DNA from: Psychrobacter aquimaris
GTDB lineage: Bacteria > Pseudomonadota > Gammaproteobacteria > Pseudomonadales > Moraxellaceae
Reading direction: 5' to 3'
NCBI RefSeq assembly: GCF_016107525.1
Contig: NZ_JABASR010000002.1
Span: 237,098-301,097, forward strand
DNA: 64,000 nt
The notes beneath the pieces were generated by a model. That model was not told the DNA's origin. It saw only the letters and a list, made by a program, of their open reading frames with translations, and did no database searches. Shown here piece by piece: positions 54,921 through 64,000 of the stretch. The stretch's first letter is position 1, and each line of letters begins with the position of its first letter. The position numbers and the translations under genes were made by a program.

Positions 54921-55688
54921 ATGTTAAGTCTCTGGTTACACCGTGTTGCGAGATCTACTGTTGTCTCTAGCTTATTATTTGGTAGTGGAGCAATGGCGAG
55001 TGGCCTACAGGTCTCTCCCACCTCCTTAAGCTTACAAGCTAGAGAAAACGCCAGTGGCCTGACCCTTAGTAACTCAAGTGACGAAGCGATAAGTGCGCAA
55101 GTGCGCATTTATCAGTGGTCACAGGATGAAACAGGCGATCAGCTCACGCCCTCACGAGGATTATTGGCCAGTCCGCCAATGATTAAGCTCAACCCTGGTG
55201 ACAAACAACTGGTTCGAGTTATCCGTGCCAAGGCACCGCCACAAGGCGCTGGGGCAGTGGAAGATAGCTATCGAATTTTGGTTAATGAGTTACCTATTAA
55301 ATCTGCTACTCAAAAGACAGGCTTGCAATTTGCGCTAAGCTACTCTTTACCTGTATTTGTGCAGCCAGTTGACATTGTCAAAACTGATTCACAATTGCAA
55401 TGGCGTTATAGCTTGCAACCAGATGGCAAGCAAATAACATTACGAGTCAGCAATAGCGGAAATGGCCATGCCAAATTGATTGACCTGAGCATTATAGATG
55501 CTGCGGGCAATAGCGTTAATATACATCAAGGTTTACTGGGTTATGTTTTACCAGATACCACTATGAACTGGACACTGAAAATACCGCCATCCGCTCTAAA
55601 AAAGGGTGCGATAGCCGGTAAGTTCAAGGTAACGATCAATGGTAATCAGACGATGCAGGACGTTATACTGGACAATAGTATTCGCTGA
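54921..55688 (+). CDS. Periplasmic pilus chaperone, CsuC-like
   Basis: 255 residues. Signal peptide ends GAMA/SG. PapD-like two-domain fold: LQVSPTSLSLQARENASGLT, VRIYQWSQ, PPMIKLNPGDKQLVRVIR (subunit-binding region), YRILVNELP, FALSYSLPVFVQP, then the second domain to IAGKFKVTINGN. It holds pilins in the periplasm and hands them to the usher. It starts 5 nt after the pilin stop and overlaps the usher start by 50 nt. Confidence 0.9.
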   Translation: MLSLWLHRVARSTVVSSLLFGSGAMASGLQVSPTSLSLQARENASGLTLSNSSDEAISAQVRIYQWSQDETGDQLTPSRGLLASPPMIKLNPGDKQLVRVIRAKAPPQGAGAVEDSYRILVNELPIKSATQKTGLQFALSYSLPVFVQPVDIVKTDSQLQWRYSLQPDGKQITLRVSNSGNGHAKLIDLSIIDAAGNSVNIHQGLLGYVLPDTTMNWTLKIPPSALKKGAIAGKFKVTINGNQTMQDVILDNSIR

Positions 55689-58131
55689 AGCAGTTTTATT
55701 ACAAAGTATGACTACCTCTCTCAGCCATGCTGTTGAACCAAATAAGCTTGCCTCCAAAGATATTTCCTCTACAATCATTGATAATATTAGGCAGGCTCAG
55801 CTCAGCTTAGACAGTTATAACACTGAAGATAATGAATCTGTTCTCGATCTGTATTTAGATGTCACTCTTAATCAAACCAGTTCTGGTTTGGTACATTTTA
55901 TTTACCGTGAAGACCAACTTTGGGCCAACGCTAATGTGTTGCAACAGCTTGGCTTTATTGTACCGTCTGATAACATCGAACCTATACCGTTAAATAGCCT
56001 GCCTGACCTCAAGGTTGATTATGATGCACGGCGGCAAACGCTGAGCCTTATCGCACCGCTAAGTTTGCTCAATCTAGATACCACTGTACGTAACACACGC
56101 AGTAATCAGCGCCCACAACCCACTGCATCGCCAGGCATGTTATTGAATTATAATATCTATGGTAGCCAAACCCAAAATAATGCTAAAAACCTAAGTGCTT
56201 TTACAGAGCTGCGTGCGTTTAGTGCTCTTGGTGTACTAAGTTCTACGGCATTGACCACAGCTACTTACTCTACTGGCAATAGTAACAGTAATAATGACAA
56301 AGATTGGGATGGCCGCACTGTGCGTTTGGATACCAATTGGAGTAAATCATTCCCTGATAAGCTGCTTACGGTTCGTGCTGGTGACATCCTCACAGGCGCA
56401 CTGTCATGGACACGCTCTACGCGCTTAGGTGGTCTACAGCTTGGTACTAATTTTGATTTACAGCCTTATATGACAACCACTCCATTGCCTTCATTTTTTG
56501 GTTCTGCCACTTTGCCCTCAGCAGTAGAGCTGTATGTGAATGGCCTTAAGCAATATAGCGGTGACGTACCCATTGGACCGTTTGAGTTACAGACGGCTCC
56601 TAGCTTTAGTGGCGCAGGCGATGCTCAGTTGGTAGTTACCGATGCATTAGGGCAAAGCACTACGCTTGAGTTCTCTTTATATGACGCCCATCGTTTGCTA
56701 CAGCCTGGGCTTTCCGACTGGTCGGTAGAGCTGGGTGCCGTTCGCGAAAAATATGGTAGTAAGTCCTTTGATTACGGTAATAATATTGCTGCCAGCGGCA
56801 CTTGGCGTTATGGGGTGAGTAAACGCTTTACTGCAGAAACCCATGCCGAAGTAACCAATGGTCTGAGTAATGCAGGAATCGGCGGTACTTGGTTATTAGG
56901 CCGCGCAGGCGGTGTTTTATTTGCCTCGTTAGCGGGCAGTGAGAGTCAAGGGCAAAATGGCGCCCAATACAGCACAAGCTACACATGGAATAACAGTCGC
57001 TTTAATATCGGCGCCAGTGCCACAGGCACGAAAGGGACTTACCGTGATGTAGGCAGTCAGTACGGATCTGTACCCGTTCGCCGCAGTGAGCAGATATCGT
57101 CAGGTTATAGTACTCAATCTTTAGGTAGTTTTGGCATGAGCTATAACCAAGTCTCACTTACTGATCAGGAAACTACACAGTTCGCCAGTGCATATTGGAG
57201 TAGGTCCTTTGGCCAACGTCTAAGCTTGAGCGCTAATCTTAATCAAGACCTCGATGACTCTGCTAATAGCAGTGCTTCTATAGGCGCTTCATTCTCTTTA
57301 GATCGTAATGTTTCAATGAATAGCAGTATTCAGCACACAGACGAGCGTGATGTATTTGTGGCTGATATTTCACATTCAGCACCAAATTCAGGCGGCATAA
57401 ACTGGCGCGCGCAAGCAAGACACATTATAGACAATAGCTTAGATAGTAATTCCAGTAGAAGTGACAGTAACGATGGATTGGCAGAATTAAGTTACCTTGG
57501 TCGCTATGGCCGAGTACAAGCGGGTGTCAGCGTCAACGATGACAGTTACGCTACATATGCCAGTGGCACAGGCTCACTCGTCATGATGGGTGGAGGGTTA
57601 TTTCCAACCCGCCAAATCAACAGTGGTTTTGCCGTAGTCTCTACTGACGGTATCGCTAATGTGCCCGTACTCCTACAAAACAGTCCAATCGGTACTACAA
57701 ATAGCCGTGGCTTGTTACTGGTGTCGCCACTGAATGCTTACCAAAGCAATAAAATCGGTATTAATCCTATGGATTTGCCTGCTGACTTGCGGATTGACAA
57801 AGTGAATATTGAAGCCACACCAACTGACCGCGCTGGTACCTTGGTAAACTTTGCTATTACACCAGTACGCTCTGCTTCCATTATTCTTATAGATAGTAGT
57901 AATCAGCCTCTGCCATTAGGCAGTCAAGTACGACAGCTCACCAACATGGCTGTGCCACCGACTATCATTGGTTTTGATGGTGAGGTATATCTGGATACGC
58001 TGGATGAGCATAATGTGCTAGAGATAATTAATCCCTCTGGTGACATCTGCACTGTCAGTTTTGACTATTATAAGAAGGGTGATGAGATTCCATTACTCGG
58101 CCCCCTCAACTGCCAGAAGGTACAAAACTAA
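55639..58131 (+). CDS. Outer-membrane fimbrial usher, CsuD-like
   Basis: 830 residues. A signal-like N-terminus ends LSHA/VEP. It is followed by a periplasmic N-terminal domain (LDLYLDVTLNQT), the beta-barrel with plug domain (GNSNSNNDKDWDGRTVRLDT, PSAVELYVNGLKQYSGDVPI, GPFELQTAP), and the C-terminal domains ending GPLNCQKVQN. It exports and assembles the pilus. The ATG at 55639 lies 50 nt inside the chaperone gene; an alternative start at codon 24 would remove most of the signal. Its stop overlaps the next start (TAATG). Confidence 0.9.
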   Translation: MVIRRCRTLYWTIVFAEAVLLQSMTTSLSHAVEPNKLASKDISSTIIDNIRQAQLSLDSYNTEDNESVLDLYLDVTLNQTSSGLVHFIYREDQLWANANVLQQLGFIVPSDNIEPIPLNSLPDLKVDYDARRQTLSLIAPLSLLNLDTTVRNTRSNQRPQPTASPGMLLNYNIYGSQTQNNAKNLSAFTELRAFSALGVLSSTALTTATYSTGNSNSNNDKDWDGRTVRLDTNWSKSFPDKLLTVRAGDILTGALSWTRSTRLGGLQLGTNFDLQPYMTTTPLPSFFGSATLPSAVELYVNGLKQYSGDVPIGPFELQTAPSFSGAGDAQLVVTDALGQSTTLEFSLYDAHRLLQPGLSDWSVELGAVREKYGSKSFDYGNNIAASGTWRYGVSKRFTAETHAEVTNGLSNAGIGGTWLLGRAGGVLFASLAGSESQGQNGAQYSTSYTWNNSRFNIGASATGTKGTYRDVGSQYGSVPVRRSEQISSGYSTQSLGSFGMSYNQVSLTDQETTQFASAYWSRSFGQRLSLSANLNQDLDDSANSSASIGASFSLDRNVSMNSSIQHTDERDVFVADISHSAPNSGGINWRAQARHIIDNSLDSNSSRSDSNDGLAELSYLGRYGRVQAGVSVNDDSYATYASGTGSLVMMGGGLFPTRQINSGFAVVSTDGIANVPVLLQNSPIGTTNSRGLLLVSPLNAYQSNKIGINPMDLPADLRIDKVNIEATPTDRAGTLVNFAITPVRSASIILIDSSNQPLPLGSQVRQLTNMAVPPTIIGFDGEVYLDTLDEHNVLEIINPSGDICTVSFDYYKKGDEIPLLGPLNCQKVQN

Positions 58132-59174
58132 TGCAACGATTGCAAATAAAGACGTTCCAATGGCGTTACAGTTTACTTTTTATGTTGATTGCATTGTGGT
58201 TAATGATGGGAACAGTGCAGGCAGCGCCAATCGTCACATGCTCAGCATCCATAAGCAATATCGAATTTGGTTCTATTGACCTCCTCACTAGTAATACTTT
58301 CACAACGACAGGTACAGTAAGTTACTCCTGCAAAAATACAGGAGATGCCCCACAGTCCCTGACACTCTGCTTAAACATTGGTAGTGCAGGAATCAATCCG
58401 AGGGCGATGCCACTGCTACCGAATATATCGCCAGGTGACTCTACAAATCTGCCTTTCCAGCTTTATAAAGATAGCGGATATAGTAATATTTGGGGGTCTA
58501 TGGCAAACGGATCAACTCCAGTACCAGCTAGCATCAACGTTACAGTAGTAGGTGGTGCTACACAGGCAGATACGCTAACAATTTATGCGGCTATTCCTCC
58601 AAACCAGAGCGGAAAGAGCGCTGGATATTATAAACTCAACTTTAATATTAACGATACACTTGTGACGTCTGTAGCAGGTATAAATGGTAATTGCGCCTCA
58701 TCATCAGGATCAGGTCCTGGAGTTACACCCAATCAACGTATGAATACATTCTATGTTCAAGCCAATGCTCCTACCAAATGCTTGATTAATTCCAAAAGTA
58801 ATATAGATTTTGGTAATACGCCATCCAGTGCTAATAATATTGAGAGCAAAGGTACTAACCCTATTAATCTAACTTGTACAAATGGTACGGTATACAATAT
58901 TGGCTTGGCGCCTTCCAATGGTAATAAAGATGGGGCGGGTGTTATGAAAGGAAGTGGTGGTAACTCAGATCTGGTTCGTTATCAACTGCGTTCTACCCCT
59001 GATCTTAGTGGAACGCCATGGGGAAACACTGCTACCTCTACAAACTTGGGAAATGGAGTAACGGGTACTGGAATTGGTACCGCTCAAAACAAAAGCGTCT
59101 ACGCTACTGTTCCTAGCGCTGACTTCAAGCCTGATACCTACTCTGACATAGTTACTATTAGTGTGAATTACTAA
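58131..59174 (+). CDS. Csu-type pilus tip subunit with two SCPU domains (CsuE-like)
   Basis: 347 residues. Signal peptide ends TVQA/AP. Two SCPU domains: the first from CSASISNIEFGSIDLL to NFNINDTL (about 35-180), the second from CLINSKSNIDFGNTPS to DIVTISVNY (about 215-347). Each has the paired Cys of the fold. Two-domain subunits at the operon end are the tip adhesins of archaic pili. The start overlaps the usher stop by one base. No terminator was found after it. Confidence 0.88.
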   Translation: MQRLQIKTFQWRYSLLFMLIALWLMMGTVQAAPIVTCSASISNIEFGSIDLLTSNTFTTTGTVSYSCKNTGDAPQSLTLCLNIGSAGINPRAMPLLPNISPGDSTNLPFQLYKDSGYSNIWGSMANGSTPVPASINVTVVGGATQADTLTIYAAIPPNQSGKSAGYYKLNFNINDTLVTSVAGINGNCASSSGSGPGVTPNQRMNTFYVQANAPTKCLINSKSNIDFGNTPSSANNIESKGTNPINLTCTNGTVYNIGLAPSNGNKDGAGVMKGSGGNSDLVRYQLRSTPDLSGTPWGNTATSTNLGNGVTGTGIGTAQNKSVYATVPSADFKPDTYSDIVTISVNY

Positions 59175-59252
59175 TGAAGTCTGTTGCTTTATTGGTGATC
59201 AAATTCTTATCTACGTAACATGTCACATGAAGAAGTGTACCGGAAATTGCTC

Positions 59253-59281
59253 ATCTCTATTAATTCTTGAACCTAGCCCTA
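59253..59281. repeat. Imperfect direct repeat flanking the pilus block, right copy
   Basis: 29 nt containing TTGAACCTAGCCCTA; 26 of 29 bases equal 52782-52810. A triple tandem repeat of GAAGCTTATA follows at 59304-59333. Confidence 0.6.
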
Positions 59282-59303
59282 CCTAGGTACGCATATATTA
59301 AAT

Positions 59304-59333
59304 GAAGCTTATAGAAGCTTATAGAAGCTTATA
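59304..59333. repeat. Short tandem repeat, three copies of a 10-mer
   Basis: GAAGCTTATA repeated three times without change, between the tip adhesin gene and the convergent LysR gene. Confidence 0.8.
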
Positions 59334-59364
59334 AATGATTTTCGACTTTATTCGTCAGCGCTTA

Positions 59365-60273
59365 TTAATGGCTAATCACTTTTATTCTCTCTACCAAAAA
59401 GTCTACGGCCGCTTTTATTTTGGGTACTGAATAACGCTGTTTTTGATATAACAGATACACCGCCATATCTGCGTGTTGCGTTATCGCTAATCTATGCTCA
59501 AACGTCAGCTCTTGCAACGCGCCTGACGCAAGATATCCTGCCAATGCCCACCGCGTGGACATCAATATACCTTCACCCGCGCAGGCTTTTTTTGCCAGCC
59601 ACGACCCATTGTTTGAGATGGCGACCGCTGAGCCTGAGACATCCTGCCATTGACCATCGATATGACACAGCCAAGGCGTGATTCCTGTTGGTGTCTTAAA
59701 ATATAGCCCCATGTGCTCTCTTAACTCTGACACATGGTTCGGTGTGCCATGGGTTGCCAGATAGCTCGGTGACGCGACAGGGATAAAGCCATTATCCATC
59801 AGCCGTATGGCAAGCACACGCTCATTTGGCGCATAGCCACCGCGAATGGCAATATCGACATCATCGCGGCCAAGGGTGGATAGCTCATCACTTAAACTGA
59901 CATCTAGAACAATTTGGGGATACAACGCACTAAATTCGTCCAATAAAGGCAGCAATATCTTCTCACCAAAACCCACCATCGAGCTGATGCGTAGTCGCCC
60001 CATAGGCGTTGTTTGGTAGCTACGTACCGTCTCTTCGCTTTGCTCAAGCTGATTCAATATGTGTTGCACATCGTTGTAGTAGACCTGCCCTACTTCTGTC
60101 AGTTTGACGATTCGAGTCGAACGTTTTAACAATGTCGCGCCCAAACTCTTTTCTAAATCAGAAACTCGTCTTGATAATGAGGATGGTGGCACACCAAATA
60201 CCTTCGCCGCTTTGCTAAAACTACCTGTCTCGACCACTTTACTAAAATATCGTATCGCCCGTAGCTGATCCAA
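59365..60273 (-). CDS. LysR-family transcriptional regulator
   Basis: 302 residues. HTH: FSKVVETGSFSKAAKVFGVP, PSSLSRRVSDLEKSLG; effector domain with LRISSMVGFGEKILLPLL and DVDIAIRGGYAPNERVLA, typical of the large group regulating oxidoreductase genes. It is divergent from the GST gene, with about 200 bp between, so it probably controls the GST/oxidoreductase pair. Confidence 0.9.
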   Translation of the reverse strand: MDQLRAIRYFSKVVETGSFSKAAKVFGVPPSSLSRRVSDLEKSLGATLLKRSTRIVKLTEVGQVYYNDVQHILNQLEQSEETVRSYQTTPMGRLRISSMVGFGEKILLPLLDEFSALYPQIVLDVSLSDELSTLGRDDVDIAIRGGYAPNERVLAIRLMDNGFIPVASPSYLATHGTPNHVSELREHMGLYFKTPTGITPWLCHIDGQWQDVSGSAVAISNNGSWLAKKACAGEGILMSTRWALAGYLASGALQELTFEHRLAITQHADMAVYLLYQKQRYSVPKIKAAVDFLVERIKVISH

Positions 60274-60474
60274 AACCTATCTCCATTCACTAAATAGTCA
60301 ATTTTCCAACATATCTGTATCAATTGCTAAGTATTTTGACTTTATTATTGTCTTAAAAGCAATATTGATTCGCGATTTACCCTATATATCACCTTATTAA
60401 AAACAGTAATAATATGTTTAGCTTAAGCATGACAACTAAAAATAATACTCACATCCATAATGGAACAATAACTT

Positions 60475-61152
60475 ATGATTACTTTGCATGGTTTTCCCGC
60501 AAGCAACTATTACAACATCATCAAACATGCGCTGTTATACAAAGAAATACCCTTTAAAGAACATCTTATCTTCACTGACAACGACAAGTTACTGACTGTC
60601 AGTCCTGTGGGTAAAGTGCCCGCTATCACAACAGATGAAGGCGTGACGCTTTCAGAGTCGAGTGTCATTTGCGACTTTATCGAAGAGACCTACCCTGACA
60701 CACCGTTATATCCTGAGTCAGCAACTGAGCGTGCGATCGTTCGTCAAATTATGAAAATAGCAGAGCTATATTTTGAATTGCCAAGCCGCCGCCTCATTCC
60801 TTATGTGTTTTCAGGCACCGAAGCTCCTGACGCTGTCAAACAAGAAGTACGTCAAGTGCTCGCCCGCGGGATTCCTGCCTTAAACCAGTTGTGCCAGTTT
60901 TCACCTTGGATTGCTGGTAAAGAGCTCACGATGGCTGACATCTATATGCACTATGTAAACGTCGTCGTCAAAGCCTGCGCCTCAACCCAGCTTGACTGGG
61001 ACGTGCTGGCAGAGATACCCGGTATGAAAGAATGGAACGAGACCATGAGTCAATCTGACATTGCACAAAAAATAGAGGCCGATCGCGTCGCCAATCTGCC
61101 TGAATTTATGACACACATAAAAGCTTACATACAGGCAGCCCAGTCTAAATAA
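60475..61152 (+). CDS. Glutathione S-transferase family protein
   Basis: 225 residues. Thioredoxin-fold N-terminal domain: MITLHGFPASNYYNIIKHAL, SPVGKVPAITTDEG, LSESSVICDFIEETYPD (glutathione-binding Glu-Ser). Helical C-terminal domain with SPWIAGKELTMADIYMHYVN. Substrate unknown. The gene is 77 nt upstream of the oxidoreductase gene on the same strand. Confidence 0.88.
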   Translation: MITLHGFPASNYYNIIKHALLYKEIPFKEHLIFTDNDKLLTVSPVGKVPAITTDEGVTLSESSVICDFIEETYPDTPLYPESATERAIVRQIMKIAELYFELPSRRLIPYVFSGTEAPDAVKQEVRQVLARGIPALNQLCQFSPWIAGKELTMADIYMHYVNVVVKACASTQLDWDVLAEIPGMKEWNETMSQSDIAQKIEADRVANLPEFMTHIKAYIQAAQSK

Positions 61153-61229
61153 TGGCTTTTAGAATAAAATAACACCCATACGATAACAATAGTGAGTGAT
61201 GCCAAACATCATTCATAGGAGAAAAAATC

Positions 61230-62357
61230 ATGACCGATAAAAACAAACAACTGGTTTCGACCATCAGTGATGACAACAAATTAACCTTGTCTTTAAAAGA
61301 CATCGAGATACCGCAGCCCGGTGCTGACGAAGTTGTCGTTCGCATGGAAGCCATGCCATTGAACCCGTCTGACTTTGGCGTAATGTTCAGTGCTGCTGAC
61401 ATGTCAACCGCCGTACAGTCAGGCACAGATGATAGCCCAATCATTACTGCTGATGTGCCTGCGAAAGTCATGCCAGCGCTCAAAACGCGAGTAAATAAAG
61501 ACACGCCTGTCGGTAATGAAGGCGCTGGTACAGTCATCGCCGCAGGCTCATCAGAAGCCGCGCAAGCACTCATGGGCAAAATGGTTGCTGTGATTGGTGG
61601 CGGCACGTATCGTCAGTATCACTGTGTCAATGTGAGAAGCTGTATAGAGATGCAAGACGGCACGACAGCCACCGAGGCGGCGTCATCTTTTGTGAACCCA
61701 CTCACCTCACTTGCGATGGTCGAAACCATGCGCGCTGAAGGTCACAAAGCCATCATTCATGCCGCAGCAGCGTCCAGCCTTGGGCAAATGCTCAACCGCA
61801 TCTGTATGGCCGATGGGATTGATTTAATCAATATCGTGCGTAAAGAAGAGCAAGAAAAGCTATTGCGTGACATGGGCGCAAAATATGTGGTCAACTCAAG
61901 CAGTGATACGTTTATTGCTGACTTAACTGCAGCGATTGTCGAAACAGGTGCTACCATTTCATTTGATCCCATCGGCGGCGGTCAATTAACCAGCGATATC
62001 CTAAACTGCATGGAAGCGGCTATCACCCGTGATGTAGAAGAGTACAGCGTCTATGGCTCAGACACGTTCAAACAAGCCTATATTTATGGTGCCTTAGACC
62101 GTGGCCCTATCACCATCAATCGTAACTTTGGCTTTGCTTGGGGTGTGAATGGCTTCTTGCTGTTCAATGCACTTGGCAAGCTGGGTGCTGAAACGGTTCA
62201 GTCAATGCGTAAGCGTGTTGCAGAGGAAATCACCACCACATTTGCCAGTCACTATACGCACGAAGTTACGCTAGAAGAAGCCTTGCAATTAGCGTCTATA
62301 AAAGCTTATGGCAAACAAGCGACTGGTGAAAAGTACTTAATCACGCCTCAGGGCTAA
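61230..62357 (+). CDS. Zinc-less medium-chain dehydrogenase/quinone oxidoreductase-like protein
   Basis: 375 residues, MDR superfamily: GroES-like N-terminal fold (MPLNPSDFGVMF, PVGNEGAGTVIAAG), dinucleotide domain with AIIHAAAASSLGQMLNRICM and GATISFDPIGGGQLTSDIL. The Cys/His pattern for catalytic or structural zinc is not visible. It probably reduces quinones or enones with NADPH. AGGAG precedes the ATG by 9 nt. Likely co-transcribed with the GST gene. Confidence 0.85.
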   Translation: MTDKNKQLVSTISDDNKLTLSLKDIEIPQPGADEVVVRMEAMPLNPSDFGVMFSAADMSTAVQSGTDDSPIITADVPAKVMPALKTRVNKDTPVGNEGAGTVIAAGSSEAAQALMGKMVAVIGGGTYRQYHCVNVRSCIEMQDGTTATEAASSFVNPLTSLAMVETMRAEGHKAIIHAAAASSLGQMLNRICMADGIDLINIVRKEEQEKLLRDMGAKYVVNSSSDTFIADLTAAIVETGATISFDPIGGGQLTSDILNCMEAAITRDVEEYSVYGSDTFKQAYIYGALDRGPITINRNFGFAWGVNGFLLFNALGKLGAETVQSMRKRVAEEITTTFASHYTHEVTLEEALQLASIKAYGKQATGEKYLITPQG

Positions 62358-62384
62358 TAGTTATTTAAAGAGTAACTTGTAAAC

Positions 62385-62419
62385 AAAAAAAGCAGATATC
62401 GATGATGTCTGCTTTTTTT
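62385..62419. terminator. Bidirectional terminator after the oxidoreductase gene
   Basis: A7-GCAGATATC (62385-62400) / GATGTCTGC-T7 (62404-62419), one wobble pair. Confidence 0.85.
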
Positions 62420-62464
62420 GCTTAATTGTCATGGCAAGTGATGGGACTTACCTGATAGCTGGAG

Positions 62465-63958
62465 TTATACTAATCCTAGCATTCTAGGCAAACGGAAATA
62501 AGACTGGTTACCTAAAAGCCATTTTGAATCAACTGTTCGACCTACAAGGTTTTCAATAAACTTGGACTCAGTCTTTGCGTTCAGTAAAGATAGACCTCGC
62601 TTTATTTCAACACCTTCAATATAGATATACATATTTTCATAAAGATAGTCACACCCCATCAAACACAGTGGCATTACAATATATGGATCTAATCGTTCTG
62701 CATCATTACAATCTGACCGAGGCTTTTTATGGGCAGTAACTAAGGTTTTTACGCTAAACTGTTGTCCGCAAATAGCGCAGTTTTCATGCGTTTTATCTTT
62801 AAATAGCCACTCTTGTAGTATGCGTTGTTCTTTTCTTACTATCTGCTCTTTTGTCTCATCCGTTCCAGTATCAAGAATAGCTCTTAGTCTACGAAGATAG
62901 AATTCATACGTATCTATATATGAAATATCATTCTGTTCTGGAGTCATATGGCCAACTAGGGTGTATACATAATGTTTCCGACCTTTAGTCTTATCTACAT
63001 ATATTAATGGTGAACAGTTTATTGCTTTTATTATATGTGGCCTTCCATAACCTTTTTGATTTAAGTGTTTATCAAGATCAGAAAATGATGCGTTTTGACT
63101 ATAGTTAAAAAAAGATATTAAATCTTCCTCTATTTTATTAAGCTTTGTAGTTTCTCCTATGAACTTTAGCCCATCATTAGTGTTAATCATATAGACAGAA
63201 CTTCTTAAGTAGTCATGAATAATTTTTATAGGGGGGTAAGCATACTTGTAGCTCCTTCCTTCTAATGCATTTCTATATGCTGCTGCCAATCTAGTAGAGT
63301 TACAATATTCAATAACACTAAAAACCTTCTCGCTATAGTTGATAATGGTATTATCTCTGTTCTCAAAAATATACCAGTAATCATCGCCAATCAAGCGAAC
63401 CCAAGACGTAGGCGCGCTTTCAATTAGCAATGAAATGAGTGAGTAATATTGACCAAGTTCTTTCTTTAAATAATTTAAGTTCGCAATACCACATCGACCC
63501 GGTAGATCTTGTGCTTTTTTAAGCATCTTTCCGATACTCTTGACATTAGAGCTTCTAATCAAGAATATATTTTTGCTAGTTACAATAGAATTTCTTGTTG
63601 CTAGCTTTAGTGCTGGAGTGTAAAATTCGAAACCACAATCAAGCTTTATATCAGTAATTAGATTAAATATTCCCTTTAAATGACTTTCCGTCTCGATTAG
63701 CCCAGAGTTATAAACTTCCTCTTCAAGCTCGGAAAGCAGCCAAAATTCTCTAGACTGTAATAATTTAACAAAGTTGTTTAGAGAAGGAATAGATTGTTTG
63801 CTGACATTTTCTCTGAACTTGGAATTAAGTAACTGTCTAATTCTTTCTCTAGTACCAATACTAAATCGACTTGCTGTTTCCTCTAATGTAGGCCAAGGCG
63901 ATTCATTTAAGCCATAGTAAAACTTTATAATTTCAATATCCCTAGTGAACCGCCCCGA
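62465..63958 (-). pseudogene. HNH-like protein with sigma-70 region-4-like segment; probable frameshift, 5' end outside the window
   Basis: The minus frame is open for 497 sense codons from 63958 to the stop at 62465. Near its start the translation reads RDIEIIKFYYGLNESPWPTL, then EETASRFSIGTRERIRQLL, the pattern of a sigma-70 region 4 helix-turn-helix. The C-terminal part (about the last 100 residues) has CAICGQQF, an AHKKPRSDCNDAERLDPYIV stretch and PLCLMGCDYLYE, an HNH-type zinc/endonuclease module. There is no ATG, GTG or TTG in the first 132 codons; the first is TTG at 63562, after the sigma-like part. A TAG stands at 63961, while the neighbouring frame is open from the edge to 63942, so a one-base change in the GGGG run (63953-63956) probably broke the frame. 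Function unknown. Confidence 0.55.
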
Positions 63959-64000
63959 CTATATCGGAGGCTGATCTACTTGAGTCAGGCAGCAATGCCT

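Overview
The window reads as a chromosomal segment of a gamma-proteobacterium of the Moraxellaceae, most probably Psychrobacter. The evidence is moderately AT-rich DNA, the combination of a homomeric Sat sulfurylase with CysI and a DUF934 protein, YghU-type GST, an RG-rich RhlE/DeaD helicase, archaic Csu-type pilus genes, and many perfect-stem intrinsic terminators. The genus call is inference from gene content; no 16S or tRNA gene lies in the window.

Layout. 1-3.0 kb: sbcC (5' part only) and sbcD, a DNA-end nuclease, then a DUF4377 protein. 3.8-18.1 kb: an almost complete sulfate assimilation locus. The minus strand carries cysG (siroheme), an acyltransferase, cysH, a DUF934 gene and cysI. 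The plus strand carries sat, two tandem sulfate-binding lipoproteins, cysT, cysW and cysA. Sulfate is imported, adenylated, reduced to sulfite and then sulfide, and CysG supplies the siroheme of CysI. 18.2-20.5 kb: an ArsR-type regulator and an iron-storage block (bfd and two bacterioferritin genes) with Fur-box-like sites; the two bacterioferritins carry complementary sets of ligand residues. 20.7-31.4 kb: MdtD-like efflux pump, YghU-like GST, DUF1176 protein, DEAD-box helicase with a long leader, DUF819 membrane protein and a UvrA2-type ABC protein.

31.5-35.1 kb: an ATP-grasp/alpha-E fusion, a transglutaminase-like protease and a proteasome-type (Anbu-like) protease that has lost its N-terminus, the remains of a known peptide-synthesis/degradation neighbourhood. 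35.5-38.7 kb: a RhuM-Fic/Doc protein, MtfA and two exported hypothetical proteins. 38.7-48.4 kb: accessory DNA with IS3-family end fragments, a BASS transporter behind a homopolymer tract, an ABC-F gene killed by one in-frame stop, an Old Yellow Enzyme cluster with a divergent TetR gene and two operator-like palindromes, a LysR regulator and a VOC protein.

48.4-52.6 kb: a flavin monooxygenase, an HDAC-family deacetylase and a LuxR-type regulator. 52.6-59.3 kb: a decayed IS3 transposase followed by a compact four-gene chaperone-usher (Csu-like) pilus operon; an imperfect 29-nt direct repeat lies on each side of this block. 59.4-62.4 kb: LysR, GST and a zinc-less alcohol dehydrogenase-like oxidoreductase. 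62.5-64 kb: a protein with a sigma-70 region-4-like segment and a C-terminal HNH-like module, apparently frameshifted near the window edge.

Numerous intrinsic terminators separate these units. No CRISPR array, rRNA or tRNA was seen.
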